This document shows positions 22,905 to 33,200 of a stretch of DNA of 64,000 nucleotides, one piece after another. How positions within the stretch are numbered: position 1 is the first letter of the stretch; each line of letters starts with the position of its first letter. This DNA comes from Monoplex corrugatus (Eukaryota; Mollusca; Gastropoda; Littorinimorpha; Ranellidae). The stretch covers positions 42,337,795-42,401,794 of the forward strand of contig JAPXFY010000030.1 of NCBI GenBank assembly GCA_030674185.1, given 5' to 3'. The notes under the pieces were generated by a model that was not told where the DNA came from, made no database searches, and saw only the letters and a program-made list of their open reading frames with translations. A program made the position numbers and the translations under genes.

Positions 22905-24235
22905 CAATCCAGCTTGTAGATGTTTGCCCAGCTTGCATAGATTGCTTTTGCACCAGATTGTAGATGTTTGCCCAGATTGTAGATGCTTGAGATTGTAGAT
23001 GCTTTGCCCAGAGTATGCTGTAGATGTTTGCCCAGATTGTAGATGTTTGCACCAGATTGTAGATGCTTTAGATCTGTAGATGCTTGCACCAGATTGTAGA
23101 TGCTTGGACCCAGATTGTAGATGTTGCTTGCCCAGATTGTAGATGCTTTATGCTGCCCAGATTGTAGATGCTTGTAGATGTTTGCACCAGATTGTAGATT
23201 TATGTTTGCACCAGATTGTAGATGTTTGCACCAGCTTGCACCAGTAGTTGTAGATGTTTGCACCAGATTGTAGATGTTTGCACCAGCTTAGTTAGATGTT
23301 TGCACCAGCTTGTAGATGTTTGCACCAGATTGTAGATGTTTGCACCAGCTTGTACATGTTTGCACCAGATTGTAGATGTTTGCACCAGATGTGAGCACCA
23401 GATTGTAGATGTTTGCACCAGATTGTAGATGTTTGCACCAGATTGTAGATGTTTGCACCAGATTGTACATGTTTGCACCAGATTGTAATGTTGCACCAGA
23501 TTGTAATGTTTGCACCAGTGTACATGTTTGCACCAGATTGTAGATGTTTGCACCAGCGATTGTAGATGCTTGCACCAGATTGTAGATGTTTGCACCAGAT
23601 TGTAGATGTTTGCACCAGCTTGCACCAGTTGTAGATGTTTGCACCAGATTGTAGATGCTTGCACCAGATTGTAGATGCTTGCTCAGATGCTTGCACCAGA
23701 TTGTAGATGCTTTGCACAGTTGATGCTTGCACCACCAGATTGTAGATGCTTGCCCCAGATTGTAGATGCTGCCCCAGATTGTAGATGCTTGCCCCAGATT
23801 GTAGATGCCATTGTAGATGCTTGCACCAGATTGTAGATGCTTGCAATGCTTGCCCCAGATTGTAGATGCTTGTAGATGCTTGCACCAGATTGTAGATGCT
23901 GTAGATGTTGCACCAGATTGTAGCATGCCCAGCTTGTAGATGCTTGCACCAGATTGTAATTTGCACCAGCTTGTAGATGCTTGCACCAGATTGTAGATGC
24001 TTGTAGATGCTTGCACCAGATTGTAGATGCTTGTAATGCTTGCACCAGATAATGCTTGTAGATGCTTGCACCAGATTGTAGATGTTGCCCAGTTGTAGAT
24101 GCTTGCACCAGATTGTAGATGTTTGCACCAGTTGTACAGTTGCACCACTTGTAATGCTTTGCCCATTGTAGATGCTTGCACCAGATTGTAGATGTTTGCA
24201 CAGCTTGCACCGCTTGTAATGTTGCACCAGCTTGT
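22905..24235 (+). repeat. 20-bp minisatellite (S4), about 65 units
   Basis: Core unit of 20 bp: 'ttgcaccagattgtagatgt', with 'gatgc' and 'cagc' variants. Units are often broken by small deletions, especially after 23.6 kb. The minus-strand open frames rich in 'IYNLVQAST' are by-products. It sits between the 3' end of one Penelope-like copy and the endonuclease end of another. Confidence 0.97.
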
Positions 24236-24269
24236 GAGCATGCTCCCCAACTATCTCAGTTCTGCCTTA

Positions 24270-24635
24270 ACACCATCTTCACCCTAGTACACAAATGAAA
24301 TAAGGTGGTCTAAACATTGGTAAAACTGGACGTACCCTTGATACACGTTTCAAGGAACACTTGGCTGACATCCGACATAAAAGAGATAAAACTATCTCAA
24401 ATCATTTCAACCAGTCGGATCACTCAATCAACAACATCCGAGTGAAAGGTCTGTGGCTTCTATACAGTAACAGCACCATAGACAGGAAAGACAGAGAATC
24501 CCATCTTATAGATAAACTTGATACGCGCAAACCAGATGGCCTCATGACAAATCATAAAGATTTCTCAACTGAATTCAGTACCATGCCACTTCATGTACTT
24601 TTATCTGAACATGGCTTTGCGTGCATGTACTTTTA
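24270..24635 (+). pseudogene. Second Penelope-like element: C-terminal GIY-YIG part
   Basis: Plus-strand reading gives 'NIGKTGRTLDTRFKEHL' (about 24318-24366) and then 'RDKTISNHFNQSDHSI', 'RVKGLWLLYSN', 'DRKDRESHLIDKLDTRKPDG' and a stop at about 24634. This is the second half of the GIY-YIG domain and the conserved region that follows it in Penelope-like elements. It is a different lineage from the copy at 20.7 kb, because the sequence after the nuclease motif is unrelated to that copy's. The first half, with the GIY motif, is missing and replaced by the 20-bp array. Confidence 0.85.
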
Positions 24636-25430
24636 GCTTGGTGTGTATGTGTATGCGTATGTATTCGCTCGAATGTATACGTATAACATTTCTTGTCCCT
24701 CATGTACATGTATAATTTATGTTTGTACTGTTTGGATGATTTTATGCATACTATCGTCTTCTTTTAACGTGCCCTTGAGTCCATGTATGTTTGATCTCGA
24801 TGATGATTTACTGAAATGACCATATTATCACCATTTTCCTATCCCGTGAGGTATTGGCTTTGCAGCTGCACATATGCCTTTTTATTTTTTACTTTTGTTT
24901 TCATTTCTACTTTTATTTTCATTTTCATTTTAAATTCAGTCTGTTTGAATTCTCCTTTCACAAGACAGGCCCAGCCCGTCTGACTAAGGTTTTTTTTCCC
25001 ATTGGACACAGCAGCAGGGAAGTTTCAGTCTTTTTCTTACAATTTTTGTATCTGATGTTTGTTTGTTTGTAATCTTACGCTTGACAAAGGCCAGTTGCCG
25101 AAAATTTGCGCCTGTCTTGTCTTGTATTAAATACGCGTTCGTATTCTTCTTTCGTGTTTTTTCTGGTTTCTCAACTTGTATTTCATTTACAGAGTTTTTG
25201 ACAGTGAGCGAAAAGAGAGTGAAAAAGCTGTCTTTTAAAGCAAAACCTAATTATTACTTTACCAAAGTCTTCACATCTACAACTACACAAGATTGTTATT
25301 TGACGTATCTGATCTTTTGGATACTACCCTCTAACATCAGTACTCCTGATTTCCTAGAGGCTTTTTCAACTTTTTTCTCTTTCAAAATAATGACCTTCGA
25401 TCTGATCTAGACGAAACATATTTCTTTCCA
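24636..25430. other. 3' flank of second Penelope-like element, no gene
   Basis: AT-rich sequence. At about 25081-25113 'cttgacaaaggccag' followed by 'ttgccgaaaatttgcg' has the general shape of the small structured block found after Penelope-like endonucleases (a GGC/GCC stem followed by GAAA), but the CUGANGA box is mutated. It is possibly a decayed hammerhead. Confidence 0.4.
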
Positions 25431-25439
25431 TTTTTCATG

Positions 25440-26130
25440 TATCCTCCATTCACAGACCTCCCAATCATCAGATTTCAACCGATTTGTACCGATTGCCAGC
25501 GTCTGATGTGCATCTGTCGTCTGGTAAAATGATCGTTCCCAGATATTCAACATTATCCACTTGTTGAATATGGTGCTATTTGCCTTATTTTGTATGAAGA
25601 GATTTTTTGGGGTTTTTTATTGCTAATTATCATGATTTCAGTCTTCTTGCTATTTAGCTCCAGCCCTTTATTTCTGCTTTCTATTTCTATTATATTCACA
25701 AGATTTTGTATATCATTTTCATTTTCTGCAATTAGGACGGTGTCACTGCATAACAAGATTGTTAATCATTTTTGCTCCAAACTTTATTCCAGAGCATTTT
25801 TCTAGGTTTCTCATGATGGCTTCGCTGTAAAGTGAAAACAAATCTGGAGACAGTACACATCCCTGCCTAATCCCTTTTTGATATTTTGGAAAGAGCTTAT
25901 GTCATTTTCTACTTTCATTGCTCTGTCTGTTTCCAATACATACTTCTTATACTCTTAGATTGTTCCATCAACATTAAGCCTTTCTAGTTGTTGATCAATT
26001 CTTCATGTCTTTCCCAATCAAAAGCCTTGGTATAATCAACAAAACATAAATACAGATCCTAATTCACTTCAAAGTGATCTTTCTTTGAGAATTCTTAGCA
26101 TGTAGGCCTACATGGCATTAATAATTTCTT
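25440..26130 (-). mobile_element. RTE-like LINE, internal reverse transcriptase fragment
   Basis: The minus strand reads a 'CFVDYTKAFDWERHEELIN' block (about 26000-26060; motif A with the first catalytic Asp), then a degraded motif C ('DTVLIAEN', about 25700-25750), then 'KGLELNSKKTEIMIIS' (about 25620-25670). These match the RTE-like copies at 28.2, 42.7 and 58.1 kb in order and wording. There are multiple frame changes. The distal end, with the (ATG)n tail, is not present here. Confidence 0.8.
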
Positions 26131-26183
26131 TCTTTTCAAAAACCACTTTAATTGTTTTTATACCACTTCAGTTTATCTTGAAA

Positions 26184-26224
26184 CACGTCCAGGGCAAAAC
26201 AAATGTTGTTTCGCCATGGGCGTG
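26184..26224. repeat. Isolated 19-bp-arm inverted repeat
   Basis: Left arm CACGTCCAGGGCAAAACAA, 3-base loop ATG, right arm TTGTTTCGCCATGGGCGTG. The arms match at 16 of 19 positions. It stands alone in AT-rich sequence with no coding context. It could be the end of a DNA transposon or Helitron-like element, or a hairpin of unknown origin. Confidence 0.7.
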
Positions 26225-26831
26225 TACAAGATCAGTTAAAATGGTATAAAAATAATCAGAGTACACATTACAGCCGAATTTAACAAAATCAAATAACATA
26301 TAACATGGATTCATATGACATACATCTTAAAATACTACTCAAAAACCACCCAATCAAACCGTGAACATATACAATCTGCACAAAAGTATATAATCCACTA
26401 TGATATTTGCCTGGACACAATTACATGTCTAAAGCACTCTGTATTATCACCGTAGCAATCCTATAAACTCTCTTGCACCCTGATGAAGAGCATGCTTCTC
26501 GGTACACAAGCACTGTACTGCTGAATTTGTTTTGTACTTTTTATGCAAAAGCATTTTCCTGATAGATTTTACTTGTGCACAAATTCATTATCAGAAATCA
26601 CGTCTGGAGCAGTGGAGGAATGCAATCTGTCAAGTTTTCAATTAATGGCCACTAGAAGTTATTTCTTTGTTCAACATAAAGGGTATGAGGGATAGATGAC
26701 TAAATTCAAACAAATTATACTTAACATCAACATTATGTAGATACATACCATTTGACAGATACACGGCAAAACCATTGTTTCTTTACTGAAAGGTTTAAGT
26801 AAAAACAAAAAGACCAGGAATTTAGGGGAGT
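26225..26831. other. AT-rich spacer, no gene recognised
   Basis: No coding pattern or repeat family was recognised between the inverted repeat and the next Penelope-like fragment. Confidence 0.5.
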
Positions 26832-27085
26832 AAAGGAGGCAGTTTACATGCCGCAAGGAACCCCACCCTCAACCGTGACCGGGGCGACTCAACTTGCCAT
26901 CGGTGTACTCCTCACTTATTCAGTCGCACTATCGTGAGTTCGCTCACGGTGGTGCGCACTGAAGCCAGTTCTCAACCTAGCAGTTGCGCTGAAGAAGTCG
27001 GCCGGATCGCCGATGAAAGCTACGCAGTAAGTAGCTTTTTTTTCACTGAGAGACAGGTTCAGCCAGGTAGCCATTACAGCAATTT
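26832..27085 (+). mobile_element. Penelope-like 3' end (copy 2) with UUCG hairpin and hammerhead-like core
   Basis: Starts inside the last part of the GIY-YIG coding region ('VKEAVYMP...NPTLNRD' with a frame break) and runs, nearly identical to 22.46-22.71 kb, to the end of the element. The UUCG hairpin is at 26933-26948. The hammerhead-like core runs from CAGTTGCG (26981-26988) through CTGAAGA (26989-26995), stem II, GAAA (27015-27018) and stem III (27019-27023 with 27031-27035). Here the base after stem III is T, so the A-U pair expected next to the cleavage site can form. It is a 5'-truncated insertion. Confidence 0.8.
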
Positions 27086-27374
27086 ATACTTCATTGCAAA
27101 CAAAGTGATAAACATTAATACCGAAAACCATGAAAAACAACAGCTTTGGTTAATATAGTTAATTCACTAAGTTTTGATGCACACTTGCGTGCTAGCCTGC
27201 GTGCATATATGTACGTGTTTGTGTGAGCGATCTGAGAAAAAGGCAATGAGGCCTGGCCACCTTACGAGTGTAGGCCCAAAACATTTGCTTGAAGGCACAT
27301 CTTTTCTGAAGACCTTCTGCTTTCCAGTTCTCCCCCACCCACCCCCAGTGTTTATATACTGATGTGATGTGATG
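27086..27374. other. No gene recognised
   Basis: Mixed sequence with no family assignment. Confidence 0.45.
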
Positions 27375-27394
27375 TGATCTGTGTGTGTGTGTGT

Positions 27395-27437
<43 letters not shown>

Positions 27438-27613
27438 TGTGTGTGTGGTAGGTGTGTGTGTGTAAGGGTGAGAGAGAGAGTGTGTGTGTGTGTCTAGGTG
27501 TGTGTAGGTGTGTGTGTGCGCGTCTGTGAGTGTGTGTGTATGTGTTTGTGGTGTGTTTGAGAGAGAGAGTGTGTGTATGTAGGTGTGTGGTGTGTGTGTG
27601 ATGTATGTGTGTA

Positions 27614-27644
<31 letters not shown>

Positions 27645-27757
27645 AGGTTTCTGTTCGTTCGTTCGTTAATTGATTTAACGTCTTTTCACTATAAGTGATA
27701 TATGATATAAGTGTGTATGTGCAGGTTTCTGTGTGTGTGTGTGTGTGTGTGTGCAGG

Positions 27758-27813
<56 letters not shown>

Positions 27814-27820
27814 CATAGCC
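27375..27820 (+). repeat. Compound (TG)n microsatellite
   Basis: TG repeats with GAGAGAGA and TAGGTG interruptions. A non-repetitive island at about 27640-27715 is flanked by two 'tgtgtatgtgcaggtttctg' blocks (about 27632 and 27712), a local duplication. Confidence 0.96.
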
Positions 27821-28215
27821 CACTCCACCATGGTGTGAACCATACAAAACGCTTCAGTGCTGGAGGTACAGTGACGATCACTGGCGTGTCAAACAAACGG
27901 AAGGACGGTATGACAGACAGTTTAAATCAGAAGCGGCCATCCTTCCTAAGAAGAAACACTATTTTAAAGTCATTCTGATGTGTAGTGAGAGAGAAACCAC
28001 CACACAAGGAAAAGTAGATCCATATTGGAACACGGCAGACACGTGTCACTATTAAGACCCAAATGTAAACATGAAAGAAAATAAAAATAAAAATAACTTA
28101 AATTGCAATCAGTGTGTGAGGTTGGCGACCCTGATGCAGGATACTTGTGCCAGTACTCGCAATCAATACGAAGGGAACACGACTGCACAGTGTCGTGTTA
28201 CTGGCTGTGTGACAA
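27821..28215. other. Pre-insertion flank, no gene recognised
   Basis: Unique-looking sequence up to the target site of the RTE-like insertion. Cys-rich frames around 28095-28235 are short and have no family match that I recognise. Confidence 0.4.
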
Positions 28216-28235
28216 TAAATCAAGCGATATGTCAG

Positions 28236-29124
28236 TCATCATCGAGTGCCTTGCCACATGGTGCTGGCGATCATGGCCTTTCATCTCTCTCTATCCCTTG
28301 TTGCCACAAGCACATCTTCCACCCTCTCTGTCTTCAGCCACTCTCCAAGTCCGTCCAATATTTTCTCCCTGGGTCTACCTGGTGCTCTCTTTCCCTCCAG
28401 CTTTCCTGTTATGAAGGTGCTCCAATTCCCTTTTTCTCATAAAATGGCCTGTAAATGTTGCCTGTCTTTTCCTAACCTTCCGTATCAATGATCTTCTTGT
28501 GTCTGCCTCCATCAAGACTGTCTCGTTTGTTTTCTTTGCTGTCCATGGAACTCTCAACATTCTTCTTAGAAACCACATCTTGGCTGCCTCTATCCTGTTC
28601 TGGCTTTGCTTGTTGACTGTCCACGCCTTGCAACCGTACAATAGTATTGGTTCTATAAAACATTCAAGAACTCTCTTCCTGATGTTAATTAATAGGTATT
28701 TGTTGGTAAGAATGCTTTTCATCTTCTTGAATGCTGTTTTGGCTTGGCCGATTCTGCCGGCTATTTCTGATGTGTATCTGCCGTCTGGTGAAATGATCGT
28801 TCCCAGATATTTAAATTCATCAATCTGTCTCAAGGTTGCGCCGTTTGCTGTTAGTTTGCATGAGGGGATTTCATGTTATTTTTCACTGATCCTCATGACT
28901 TAGTCTTGTTGCTGTTTAGTTCCAACCCCTTACCTTTGCTTTCTATGTCTACTATATTCACAAGGTTTAGTAGGTCCCTTTCAATTTCTGCAATTAGCAC
29001 AGTGTCATCTGCGTATCGAATGTTGTTTATCATTTTTTCCTCCAACCTTTAATCCAGAGTCTTCCTCTAGGTTTCTCATGATGTTTTTCGCCGTAAAGTG
29101 AAAACAGATCTGGTGACAAAACAG
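28236..29124 (-). mobile_element. RTE-like LINE, 5'-truncated insertion with 20-bp target-site duplication
   Basis: The minus strand reads a motif C region ('RYADDTVLI', about 28990-29020), 'KYLGTIISPDGRYTSEIAGR' (about 28750-28815), 'RKRVLECFIEPILLYGCKAW' (about 28620-28680), 'RRMLRVPWTAKKTNETVL' and 'EADTRRSLIRKVRKRQATF', ending in a short GATGA tail at the left edge. It is bounded by 'taaatcaagcgatatgtcag' (28216-28235) and 'taaatcaagcgatttgtcag' (29125-29144), a 20-bp direct repeat with one mismatch. That marks a genuine target-primed insertion. Several frameshifts make it inactive. Confidence 0.92.
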
Positions 29125-29324
29125 TAAATCAAGCGATTTGTCAGTGAACAAAACATTCCTTGTTTCTGGTCCCGTTATAACAGTACTTAACATAAATCAT
29201 TGGGGTAATTCTCTGTAACAAACACGCGATGACATAAATCACTACATTCGTTATACAATTTAAAACACGTTATCGTGATTTATGGCATGTTTCTAGCTTG
29301 AAAAAAAACTCCTTTCATTTTCAA

Positions 29325-29346
29325 AGAGACAGAGACAGAGAGAGAC

Positions 29347-29418
<72 letters not shown>

Positions 29419-29425
29419 GGTGGGT
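29325..29425 (+). repeat. (GA)n microsatellite
   Basis: GA dinucleotides with CAGAGA interruptions, followed by GGTG repeats. Confidence 0.96.
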
Positions 29426-29429
29426 GGGT

Positions 29430-29960
29430 GAGTGGGGGTAGTGTGTAAAGTACACGCATTTTCAGGAAAGATTTTTTTTCTTTTTGTGAATGGGAAAATG
29501 TGTGCGGGTGCGTGCTTGTATGTGTACAACCGATGCTTTTATAAATATTGTCAGACAGCCTATATCATTAGAGTGAAACTTATGGCAAAAAAGCTGAAAC
29601 AATTTGGACGTGTCTATATTTTACCAACATAATCTGGGCTGGTATGCACGTAAATCTGGATAGACTAAACATTCCACAGAGACCGAGATGAAAATATCTT
29701 TAGAATTAGAGACAATCACACAGTACTTTCTCTTCTTCCATGTTTTACTGGTTTCTTGCCTGAAGATTCCAGGACGAAGTCTCCACAATGTTGTTTTCAT
29801 GTGTATACCAACTCATTGAAATTGGAAAGACAGAAAGCAGTAGAAATAAACAGAACATTGTTGTGTTGATATGTGATAATGATCGTGCAGTCAAAGAACA
29901 AGAGACGCTTTGCTCAAGTGTTGAATATTTAGTAACTGCTGTAAGCTTTGGGTATAAGCA
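29430..29960. other. No gene recognised
   Basis: An 87-codon plus-strand frame from 29788 (opening MLFSCVYQLIEIGKTESS) and other short frames are present. They have no recognisable domain and no convincing splice context. Confidence 0.4.
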
Positions 29961-29964
29961 ATGC

Positions 29965-30250
29965 ACGAATAATGTTCATCCCATGCGTGCCACAAGTCAC
30001 GCACGTGATACAAAGAAACTACTACATTACTATATGCACAGTAAGGTATAAGTTTTGCTCATTCCATGCATGCCAGAAGTCACGTGATACAAACTACTAC
30101 ATGACTATAAATTATGCATAGTAATGTGTGAATTATGTTCATCTCATGCATGCCAGAAGTCACGTGATACAAACTACTACATGACTATATGCACAGAAAT
30201 ATAACAATGTTCATTTTATGCAAGCTGGAAGTCCAGTGATACAAACTACT
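29965..30250 (+). repeat. ~80-bp tandem repeat, about 4 units
   Basis: 'cacgtgata' recurs at about 30002, 30081, 30161 and (mutated) 30233, each followed by 'caaactactacatgactat' or a close variant and preceded by 'catgcatgccagaagt'. TCACGTGA in each unit is an 8-bp palindrome. It directly precedes the large 45/48-bp array. Confidence 0.85.
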
Positions 30251-30254
30251 GCAT

Positions 30255-33200
30255 GAGTACATAGTTCACAACGTGGATGTTGTTGTTGTCACGTTGTGAG
30301 AGTACATAGGTCACAACATGGATGTTGTTGTTGTCACGTTGTGAGAGTACATAGGTCACAGCATGGTTGTTGTTGTCACGTTGTGAGAGTACATAGGTCA
30401 CAACATGGATCTTGTCGTTGTTGTCACGTTTGTGAGAGTACATAGATCACAACATGGATGTTGTTTTGTTGTCACATTGTGAGAGTATACAGGGCCCAAC
30501 ATGAATCTTGTCGTTGTTGTCACTTTGTGAGAGTACATAGGTCACAACATGGATCTTGTCGTTGTTGTCACGTTGTGAGAGTACACAGGGCACAACATGG
30601 ATCTTGTCGTTGTTGTCACGCTGTGAGAGTACACAGGTCACAACATGGATCTTGTCGTTGTTGTCACGTTGTGAGAGTACATAGGTCACAACATGGATCT
30701 TGTCGTTGTTGTCACGTTGTGAGAGTACACAGGTCACAACATGGATCTTGTCGTTGTTGTCACGTTGTGAGAGTACACAGGGCACAACATGGATGCTGTT
30801 GTCACGTTGTGAGAGTACATAGGTCACAACGTGAATGTCGTTGTTGTCACGTTGTGAGAGTACACAGGGCACAACATGGATCTTGTCGTTTTGTCACGTT
30901 GTGAGAGTACATAGGTCACAACATGGATCATGTCGTTGTTGTCACGTTGTAAGAGTACATAGGCACAACATGGATCTTGTCGTTGTTGTCACGCTGTGAG
31001 AGTACATAGGTCACAACATGGATCTTGTCGTTGTTGTCACGTTGTGAGAGTACAAGGTCACAACATGGATCTTGTCGTTGTTGTCACGTTGTGAGAGTAC
31101 ACAGGCACAACATGGATCTTGTTGTTGTTGTCACGTGTGAGAGTACACAGGTCACAACATGGATCTTGTCGTTGTTGTCACGTTGTGAGAGTACACAGGT
31201 CACAACATGGATCTTGTCGTTGTTGTCACGTTGTGAGAGTACACAGGGCACAACATGGATCTTGTTGTTGTCACGTTGTGAGAGTACACAGGTCACCACA
31301 TGGATCTTGTCGTTGTTGTCACGTTTGTGAGAGTACATAGATCACAACATGGATCTTGTTGTTGTCACGTTGTGAGAGTACACAGGGCACAACATGGATC
31401 TTGTTGTTGTCACGTTGTGAGAGTACATAGGTCACAATATGGATCTTGTCGTTGTTGTCACGTTGTGAGAGTATACAGGGCACAACATGGATCTTGTTGT
31501 TGTTGTTGTCACGTTGTGAGAGTACACAGGGCACAACATGGATCTTTTTGTTGTTGTTGTCACGTTGTGAGAGTACACAGGTCACAACATGGATCTTGTC
31601 GTTTTGTCACGTTGTGAGAGTACATAGGTCACACATGGATGTTGTTTTTGTCACGTTGTGAGAGTACATAGGTCACAACATGGATGTTGTTGTTGTCACG
31701 TTGTGAAGTACATAGTCACAACATGGATGTTGTTGTTGTCACGTTGTGAGAGTACATAGGTCACAACATGGATCTGTTGTTGTTGTCACGTTGTGAGAGT
31801 ACACAGGGCACAAAATGGATGTTGTTGTTGTTGTCACGTTGTGAGAGTACACAAGGCACAACATGGTTCTTGTCGTTGTTGTCACGTTGTGAGAGTACAT
31901 AGGTCACAACATGGATGTTGTTGTTGTCACGTTGTGAGAGTACACAGGGCACAACATTGATGTTGTCACTGTTGTCACATGTGAGAGTTCACAGGGCACA
32001 ACATGGATCTTGTCGTTGTTGTCACGTTGTGAGAGTACATAGGTCACAACATGGATCTTGTCGTTGTTGTCACGTTTGTGAGAGTACACAGGCACAACAT
32101 GGATCTTGTTGTTCTTGTCACGTTGTGAGAGTACATAGGTCACAACATGGATCTTGTCGTTGTTGTCACGTTGTGAGAGTACATAGGTCACAACATGGAT
32201 CTTGTCGTTGTTGTCACGTTGTGAGAGTACACAGGTCACAACAGGGATCTTGTTGTTGTTGTCACGTTGTGAGAGTACATAGGTCACAATATGGATCTTG
32301 TTGTTGTTGTTGTCACGTTGTGAGAGTACATAGGTCACAACATGGATCTTGTCGTTGTTGTCACGTTGTGAGAGTACATAGGTCACAACATGGATCTTGT
32401 CGTTGTTGTCACGTTGTGAGAGTACATAGGTCACAACATGGATGTTGTTGTTGTCACGTTGTGAGAGTACATAGGTCACGACATGGATTGTGTTGTTGTC
32501 ACGTTGTGAGAGTACAAGGTCACAACATGGACTGTCGTTGTTGTCACGTTGTGAGAGTACACAGGTCACAACATGGATCTTGTGTTGTTGTCACTTGTGA
32601 GAGTACACAGGTCACAACATGGATCTTGTCGTTGTTGTCACGTTGTGAGAGTACACAGGTCACAACATGGATCTTGTTTGTTGTCACGTTGTGAGAGTAA
32701 CAGGTCACAACATGGATCTTGTCGTTGTTGTCACGTTTGTGAGAGTACATAGGTCACAACATGGATCTTGTGTTGTTGTCACGTTGTGAGAGTACACATG
32801 GTCACAACATGGATCTTGTTGTTGTCACGTTGTGAGAGTACATAGGTCACAACATGGATTTGTGTTGTTGTCACGTTGTGAGAGTACACAGGCACAACAT
32901 GGATCTTGTTGTTGTTGTCACGTTGTGAGAGTACACAGGTCACAACATGGATCTTGTTTTTTGTTGTCACGTTGTGAGAGTACATAGGTCACAACATGGA
33001 TCTGTCGTTGTTGTCACGTTGTGAGAGTACATAGGTCACAACATGGATGTGTTGTTGTCACGTTGTGAGAGTACATAGGTCACAACATGGATTTGTTGTT
33101 GTCACGTTGTGGAGAGTACACAGGCACAACATTGTTTTGTCCGTGTGTTAAGTCACAAAGTTTGTGTAGAGTACATAGGTCACAACATGGATCGTGTTGT

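Noticed and set aside
29788..30051. 87-codon frame as a possible small gene
   Set aside because: No domain, signal peptide or splice context. It runs into the 80-bp tandem repeat, so it is probably chance.
30458..32694. Long Cys/His/Arg-rich frames resembling zinc-finger-like proteins
   Set aside because: They are translations of the 45/48-bp repeat and are broken by every unit-length change. They occur in several frames and on both strands.
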